Shown one piece after another: positions 16,427 to 20,298 of a stretch of 20,298 bases of DNA. The translations under genes were made by a program, and so were the position numbers. How positions within the stretch are numbered: the first letter of the stretch is position 1; every line of letters begins with the position of its first letter. The notes beneath the pieces were generated by a model. That model was not told the origin of the DNA. It saw only the letters and a program-made list of their open reading frames with translations, and searched no databases. Origin of the DNA: a virus; the IMG/VR virus record IMGVR_UViG_3300034103_002087, positions 1 to 20,298 of that record; one strand, written 5' to 3'.

Positions 16427-16457
16427 TTGGCTTTTAGTCTTTTATTTATTATATTAG
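16427..16457 (+). promoter_or_regulatory. Candidate Bacteroidota-type promoter for the SSB operon
   Basis: TTGG at 16427-16430 and TATATTAG at 16450-16457 are separated by about 20 bases. This fits the Bacteroidota pattern of a -33 TTG and a -7 TAnnTTTG, with one mismatch in the -7 box. It lies in the 52-base gap before the SSB gene, one of the longest in the window, and would give a leader of about 15-20 bases. Positions 16444-16456 (ATTTATTATATTA) are repeated exactly before the helicase gene. Confidence 0.4.
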
Positions 16458-16478
16458 TAGAGAAATAATAAAATTGTT

Positions 16479-17327
16479 ATGGATATTAATCAAATCAAAA
16501 ATCGCTTGAATTCCCTTCAAAACAAGAAAGGGGGCTCTCAAAACAAAGAAGAAAGAGCAAAGAATTTCTGGAAACCTACTGTAGGTAAACAAATTATTCG
16601 TGTCGTTCCTAGTAAGTTTGACAAATCAAATCCTTTTAAAGAGGTTTATTTTCACTATGGTGTAGCTAATCGTTCAATGATTGCTTTGACTAACTTTGGT
16701 GAAAAAGATCCTATTGTAGAATTTGCAAGTCAACTTCGCAAGTCATCAGAAAAGGAAAATTGGCAATTAGCTAAAAAAATCGAACCTAAAATGCGAGTAT
16801 TTGCTCCAGTCATTGTTAGGGGTGAAGAAGAAAAAGGTGTTCGTTTGTGGGAATTTGGTAAAGAAACTTATCTTGAATTGTTGAGCATGGTTGCTGACGA
16901 AGACATCGGAGATTTTTCTGACATCTATGAAGGTCGTGATTTGACTATTGAAACTGTAGGACCTGAAGTAACTGGTACTAAGTACAATAAGTCTACAGTA
17001 CGTCCTCGTACTAAAATTACTCCTTTGAGTGACAACAGTGCACAAGCTAAAATGTGGATGAGTGAACAACCTGAAATTTTGGCTCTATACAAAAAGTATG
17101 AGTATGATGAAATGAAAGGTATTTTGTTGACTTGGTTGAATCCCGAAGCTGACGTAGAAGAATCAGAAACAGAAGAAGTTGAACAACCAGTAACTCCAGT
17201 AGTTACAAGTTATTCAACTCCTGTTAAGAAAAAGTCTTCGTTTAATGAAGATGAGTTTGATGCTTTGTTTACTGACGCTAAAGCTCCATCTAAATTTGAT
17301 GATGAAGACAACGATTTACCTTTCTAA
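16479..17327 (+). CDS. 32: gp32-like single-stranded DNA-binding protein
   Basis: A 282-residue ssDNA-binding protein that would coat single strands at the fork and during recombination, and contact UvsX and the helicase. The gp32-type layout is visible: a basic N-terminal segment (INQIKNRLNSLQNKKGG) for cooperative binding; a core starting FWKPTVGKQIIRVVPSKFD and including KEVYFHYG, the VFAPVIVR strand, and LWEFGKETYLELLS; and an acidic C-terminal domain (about 223-282). Two features differ from T4 gp32. There is no cysteine anywhere, so the zinc site is absent. The last residues are DDEDNDLPF, like the bacterial SSB tip (D/E-rich, I/L-P-F), rather than the T4 end. Codons such as CGT and TTG are frequent, in keeping with high expression. 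It is followed 10 bases later by uvsX. Confidence 0.88.
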   Translation: MDINQIKNRLNSLQNKKGGSQNKEERAKNFWKPTVGKQIIRVVPSKFDKSNPFKEVYFHYGVANRSMIALTNFGEKDPIVEFASQLRKSSEKENWQLAKKIEPKMRVFAPVIVRGEEEKGVRLWEFGKETYLELLSMVADEDIGDFSDIYEGRDLTIETVGPEVTGTKYNKSTVRPRTKITPLSDNSAQAKMWMSEQPEILALYKKYEYDEMKGILLTWLNPEADVEESETEEVEQPVTPVVTSYSTPVKKKSSFNEDEFDALFTDAKAPSKFDDEDNDLPF

Positions 17328-17337
17328 TCTGTAAAAA

Positions 17338-18420
17338 ATGGCTAAGAAAAAACTAACAGAAGCTATTTCTGGTGCTGTCAAAGGAAACTTTAACCTTGAA
17401 TCGTTTAAAAAATCAAAAAACTTAAGTAACAATCAAGTAACATTTAAAGATCAACGTTGGATTCCACTTTCAGCAGCATTCCAAGACGTTCTTTCATTAC
17501 CCGGTATTCCTATGGGCCACATAACTTTGTTACGTGGTCATAGTGATACTGGTAAAACAACAGCTTTAATTGAAGCAGCTGTATCAGCCCAAAAAATGGG
17601 TGTATTACCTGTGTTTATTATTACTGAAATGAAATGGAACTGGGATCATGCTCGTCAAATGGGCTTCCAAATGGAAGAAGTAGTAGACGAAGAAACTGGA
17701 GAAATAGTAGATTACACAGGTAATTTTATTTACGTAGACAGAAGTTCACTTAATACTATTGAAGATGTAGCTAGTTTTATTGCTGATTTGTTAGATGAAC
17801 AGGCTAAAGGAAGATTACCACACGATTTGTTATTTTTATGGGACTCAGTTGGTTCAATACCTTGTTCAATGAGTATTGAAAAAAATTCAAATAACCCTCA
17901 GTGGAATGCTGGTGCAATGAGTCAACAGTTTGGTAACTTCATTAACCAAAAAATCATTTTGTCAAGAAAATCTAATACACCATACACAAATACAATGGTA
18001 GTAGTAAATAAAATATGGGTATCACCAGCAGAAACTCCAATGTCTCAACCTCGTATGAGAAATAAAGGTGGTGATACAATGTTTTTTGACTCAAGTTTGA
18101 TTGTAACATTTGGAAACATTACAAACAGTGGAACAAGCAAGTTGAAAGCTACTAAAAATGGTAAAGACGTTGAGTTTGCTAAACGTACTCGTATTATGTG
18201 TGATAAAAATCACGTTACTGGTGTAACTACTAAAGGAACAACTGTAATAACAGTACATGGTTTTATTGACGATGATCCAAAGGCAATAGATCAATATAAA
18301 AAAGAACACAAAGACGAGTGGCTAACAATATTAGGAGCAGGTGATTTTGAAATCAAAGAAGATTTATCTGAGTGGGACGAAAGTAAAAATGGTATTTTAG
18401 CCGTAAACGATGGAGAATAA
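17338..18420 (+). CDS. uvsX: UvsX/RecA-like recombinase
   Basis: A 360-residue ATP-dependent strand-exchange protein that forms filaments on ssDNA for recombination-dependent replication and repair. The Walker A motif GHSDTGKTT is at 67-75, more canonical than the T4 UvsX loop. IITEMKWNWDHARQMGF (about 98-114) holds the probable catalytic glutamate. Walker B LLFLWDSVGS is at 164-173, with Asp169. The segments NAGAMSQQFGNFINQKI and MRNKGGDTMFFDSS are RecA-core-like (ssDNA-binding loop and following strand). The C-terminus is acidic. T4 UvsX has about 390 residues, so this is slightly shorter. The ATG lies 10 bases after the SSB stop with an A-rich leader; the 3' end overlaps the nuclease gene by 11 bases. 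Confidence 0.92.
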   Translation: MAKKKLTEAISGAVKGNFNLESFKKSKNLSNNQVTFKDQRWIPLSAAFQDVLSLPGIPMGHITLLRGHSDTGKTTALIEAAVSAQKMGVLPVFIITEMKWNWDHARQMGFQMEEVVDEETGEIVDYTGNFIYVDRSSLNTIEDVASFIADLLDEQAKGRLPHDLLFLWDSVGSIPCSMSIEKNSNNPQWNAGAMSQQFGNFINQKIILSRKSNTPYTNTMVVVNKIWVSPAETPMSQPRMRNKGGDTMFFDSSLIVTFGNITNSGTSKLKATKNGKDVEFAKRTRIMCDKNHVTGVTTKGTTVITVHGFIDDDPKAIDQYKKEHKDEWLTILGAGDFEIKEDLSEWDESKNGILAVNDGE

Positions 18421-19450
18421 TATCGATCCAGATTTTCAAGCGATAATAAATAAACTTAGTAAAGCAAGACAGGACAATAGTCCTGTTTTGCAACCTAAGG
18501 TACTTATTATTGATGCAATGAACACATTTTTACGTTCATTTGCTATTATTAACCACATAAATCCTAAAGGCAACCACATTGGAGGTCTTACTGGTTTCTT
18601 AAAATCAGTAGGTTATGCTATAAAACACACTAATCCTACAAGAGTTATTATTGCTTTTGAAGGTGAAGGTTCAACTCTCAACAAGAAAAACTTGTATCCT
18701 GATTATAAAGGAACCCGTAAACTAAAACGAATTACTAACTTTGATGGATTTTCAAGCCAAGAAGATGAGTCAGAATCAATAGAAAACCAGTTGTTAAGAC
18801 TCGTGGAATACTTACAATGTCTTCCTTTAGACATGTGTGCTGTTGATAGAGCAGAAGCAGACGATACGATGGCTTATCTTGCCACGAAATTTGCACCTAC
18901 TCACGATGTAGTAATTATGTCTTCAGATCAAGACTTTTTACAGTTAGTAAGTCCAAAAATTACAGTTTACTCACCCACTAAAAAGAAGTTTTATGATCCT
19001 AATAAAATAAAAGAAGAATATGGTGTTCCACCTCAAAACTATCTTCAAGTAAAAATCTTATTAGGTGACTCAAGTGATAATGTTCCTGGTGTTCCTAAGT
19101 TAGGCCCTAAAAAACTCATTAAAAACTTTCCAGAATTACAAGAATCTACTGTAGTTAGTCTAAAAGACATTTTAGAAAAAAGTAATAACACTAAAGGAAC
19201 TATGTATGAAAGTGTTAGTATGTTTCAACATCAATTAAAAATTAATGAAAAATTAATGGATCTACACAATCCTAATTTGTCTAGTATGATGATTTTAGAA
19301 TTGGAGGATTTAATTTCTCAACCTAAAAGTACTATGGACAAAAGTAAGTTTCTTACTATGTACCAACAAGATCTATTAGGTAATAGTATTCCAAATGTAG
19401 AAAATTGGTTAGTAAATGTTTTTACTCACCTTATGGTTTCTAAAAAATAA
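18410..19450 (+). CDS. rnh: RNase H / 5'-3' exonuclease (FEN family)
   Basis: A 346-residue PIN/FEN-type nuclease that removes RNA primers and flaps during lagging-strand maturation, as T4 RNase H does. Metal-binding acids are in place: Asp35 (VLIIDAMNTF), the basic arch region (LYPDYKGTRK, 95-104), Glu149/Asp151/Asp152 (AEADDTMAYLA), Asp173/Asp175 (MSSDQDFLQL) and Asp220/Asp223 (LLGDSSDNVPG). The last leads into the helix-hairpin segment VPKLGPKKLIK that holds duplex DNA. It is somewhat longer than T4 RNase H (about 305 residues), with the extra length at the N-terminal leader and C-terminal helices. Its ATG lies 11 bases inside uvsX (ATGGAGAATAA), suggesting coupled translation. No ribosome site is visible. 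Confidence 0.9.
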   Translation: MENNIDPDFQAIINKLSKARQDNSPVLQPKVLIIDAMNTFLRSFAIINHINPKGNHIGGLTGFLKSVGYAIKHTNPTRVIIAFEGEGSTLNKKNLYPDYKGTRKLKRITNFDGFSSQEDESESIENQLLRLVEYLQCLPLDMCAVDRAEADDTMAYLATKFAPTHDVVIMSSDQDFLQLVSPKITVYSPTKKKFYDPNKIKEEYGVPPQNYLQVKILLGDSSDNVPGVPKLGPKKLIKNFPELQESTVVSLKDILEKSNNTKGTMYESVSMFQHQLKINEKLMDLHNPNLSSMMILELEDLISQPKSTMDKSKFLTMYQQDLLGNSIPNVENWLVNVFTHLMVSKK

Positions 19451-19462
19451 TTTATTATATTA
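19450..19462 (+). promoter_or_regulatory. ATTTATTATATTA motif upstream of helicase gene
   Basis: A 13-mer starting at the last base of the nuclease stop codon, identical to 16444-16456 upstream of the SSB gene, and ending 10 bases before the helicase ATG. TATATTAT within it partly fits a Bacteroidota -7 box, but I see no good -33 partner. Confidence 0.35.
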
Positions 19463-19472
19463 TAAAAAAGTT

Positions 19473-20298
19473 ATGGTTTCATTCAATAAGTTATCGCAGT
19501 ACGGATTACCTTTTCAACTCAAGGTAATCAACCAACTCTTGACAAACAAAGAGTTCTTACTAAATATTAGAGATACAATTCAAGAAGAGTATTTTGATAA
19601 TTCTTCTTTACAATGGATTGTAACAAGAACATTAAAATATTTTGATCATTACCATACAAGTCCTACTTTAGAAGCTTTACAAATTGAAGTAAAAAAGTTA
19701 GACAATGACTTGTTAAAAACTAATGTTATTGAACAATTACGTGAATCTTACAGAATAGAAAACAGTGATGTAGAGTATGTAAGAGAAGAATTTAGTAATT
19801 TTTGTAAAAACCAACAACTTAAAAAAGCACTGCTTACTAGTGTAGATCTACTCAATTCAGGAATGTACGATGACATTAGATCTTTAATTGACAGTGCTTT
19901 AAAAGCAGGAATGGACAAAAACATCGGTCACGAATACAGTAAAGATGTAGAGTCCAGATACAGACCAGATGCTAGACAAATTGTTCCCACACCTTGGGAA
20001 GACATCAATAAACTTCTTATGGGAGGTTTAGGAGGTGGAGATTTAGGTCTAGTATTTGGTAATCCTGGTGGTGGTAAGAGTTGGATGATGGTAGCTGTAG
20101 CAGGACATGCCGTAAAATTAGGTTTTAATGTTGTATATTACACATTAGAATTAGGCGAAGTTTATGTAGGGAAACGATTTGATGCGTTTTTTGTTAATGA
20201 ACCTGTAAACCAAATTCACTTACACAGAAAAAAGACTGAAACTGAAATTAATAGATTAGAAGGTAAGTTAGTAGTAAAAGAGTTTAGTATGGGAAAAG
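19473..20298 (+). CDS. 41: Replicative DNA helicase (gp41/DnaB type), 3'-truncated by window edge
   Basis: The first 275 residues of a hexameric replicative helicase; the frame is open to the window end. The first 165 residues are helical, like the N-terminal domain of T4 gp41 (SLQWIVTRTLKYFDHYHTSP is typical of this group). The linker IVPTPWEDINKLLMGGLGGG leads to Walker A GNPGGGKSW (196-204) with Lys202. YYTLELGEVYVGKRFDAFF (222-240) matches the DnaB/RecA-fold segment with the catalytic Glu (Glu226 or Glu229) and arginine-rich follow-up. Walker B and the DNA loops lie beyond the window. The ATG follows AAAAAAGTT with no Shine-Dalgarno. It sits in a replication cluster with SSB, UvsX and the flap nuclease. 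Confidence 0.9.
   Translation, partial: MVSFNKLSQYGLPFQLKVINQLLTNKEFLLNIRDTIQEEYFDNSSLQWIVTRTLKYFDHYHTSPTLEALQIEVKKLDNDLLKTNVIEQLRESYRIENSDVEYVREEFSNFCKNQQLKKALLTSVDLLNSGMYDDIRSLIDSALKAGMDKNIGHEYSKDVESRYRPDARQIVPTPWEDINKLLMGGLGGGDLGLVFGNPGGGKSWMMVAVAGHAVKLGFNVVYYTLELGEVYVGKRFDAFFVNEPVNQIHLHRKKTETEINRLEGKLVVKEFSMGK

Overview
The window is about 20.3 kb of AT-rich DNA (by eye roughly one-third G+C) from a tailed phage with a contractile tail, i.e. a T4-type myovirus. Every supported gene is on the + strand and packing is very tight: no gap exceeds about 90 bases, and several genes overlap by 1 or 11 bases. I see no tRNA, integrase, insertion sequence or CRISPR array. Most start codons have an A-rich leader and no Shine-Dalgarno sequence, and one upstream region fits a Bacteroidota-type promoter, so a Bacteroidota (for example flavobacterial) host is the best guess. 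This is inference.

Positions 1-12523 are the tail module: tail sheath (left end missing), tail tube, a strong terminator, a gp26-family protein and a small second chaperone-like protein, the tape measure, an unknown 111-aa protein, a 638-aa baseplate or tube-initiator candidate, a small LysM-type (gpX/gp53-like) protein, a very large 1177-aa baseplate hub candidate and an unknown 202-aa protein. The proteins look T4-like, but the order (sheath, tube, chaperones, tape measure, initiator, LysM, hub) is closer to the compact P2/Mu plan than to T4.

Positions 12544-14661 encode a 705-aa protein of unknown function with a hydrophobic segment, long charged linkers and a C-terminal internal duplication. 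A second strong terminator (14667-14694) closes this module.

Positions 14713-20298 are the replication and recombination module: a compact family A DNA polymerase with a degenerate exonuclease region, a coupled unknown 145-aa protein, a gp32-like single-strand binding protein, UvsX recombinase, an RNase H/flap-type 5' nuclease, and the first 275 residues of a gp41/DnaB-type helicase cut by the window edge. Together these would unwind DNA, coat the single strands, carry out strand invasion and remove primers. The polymerase may be the main replicase or an accessory enzyme.

The points most worth a second look are the compact exonuclease-dead polymerase with its coupled partner, an SSB with a bacterial-SSB-like tip and no zinc site, two module-specific AT-rich motifs that may be promoters, a possible +1 frameshift between the two tape-measure chaperone genes, and the 705-aa unknown protein.
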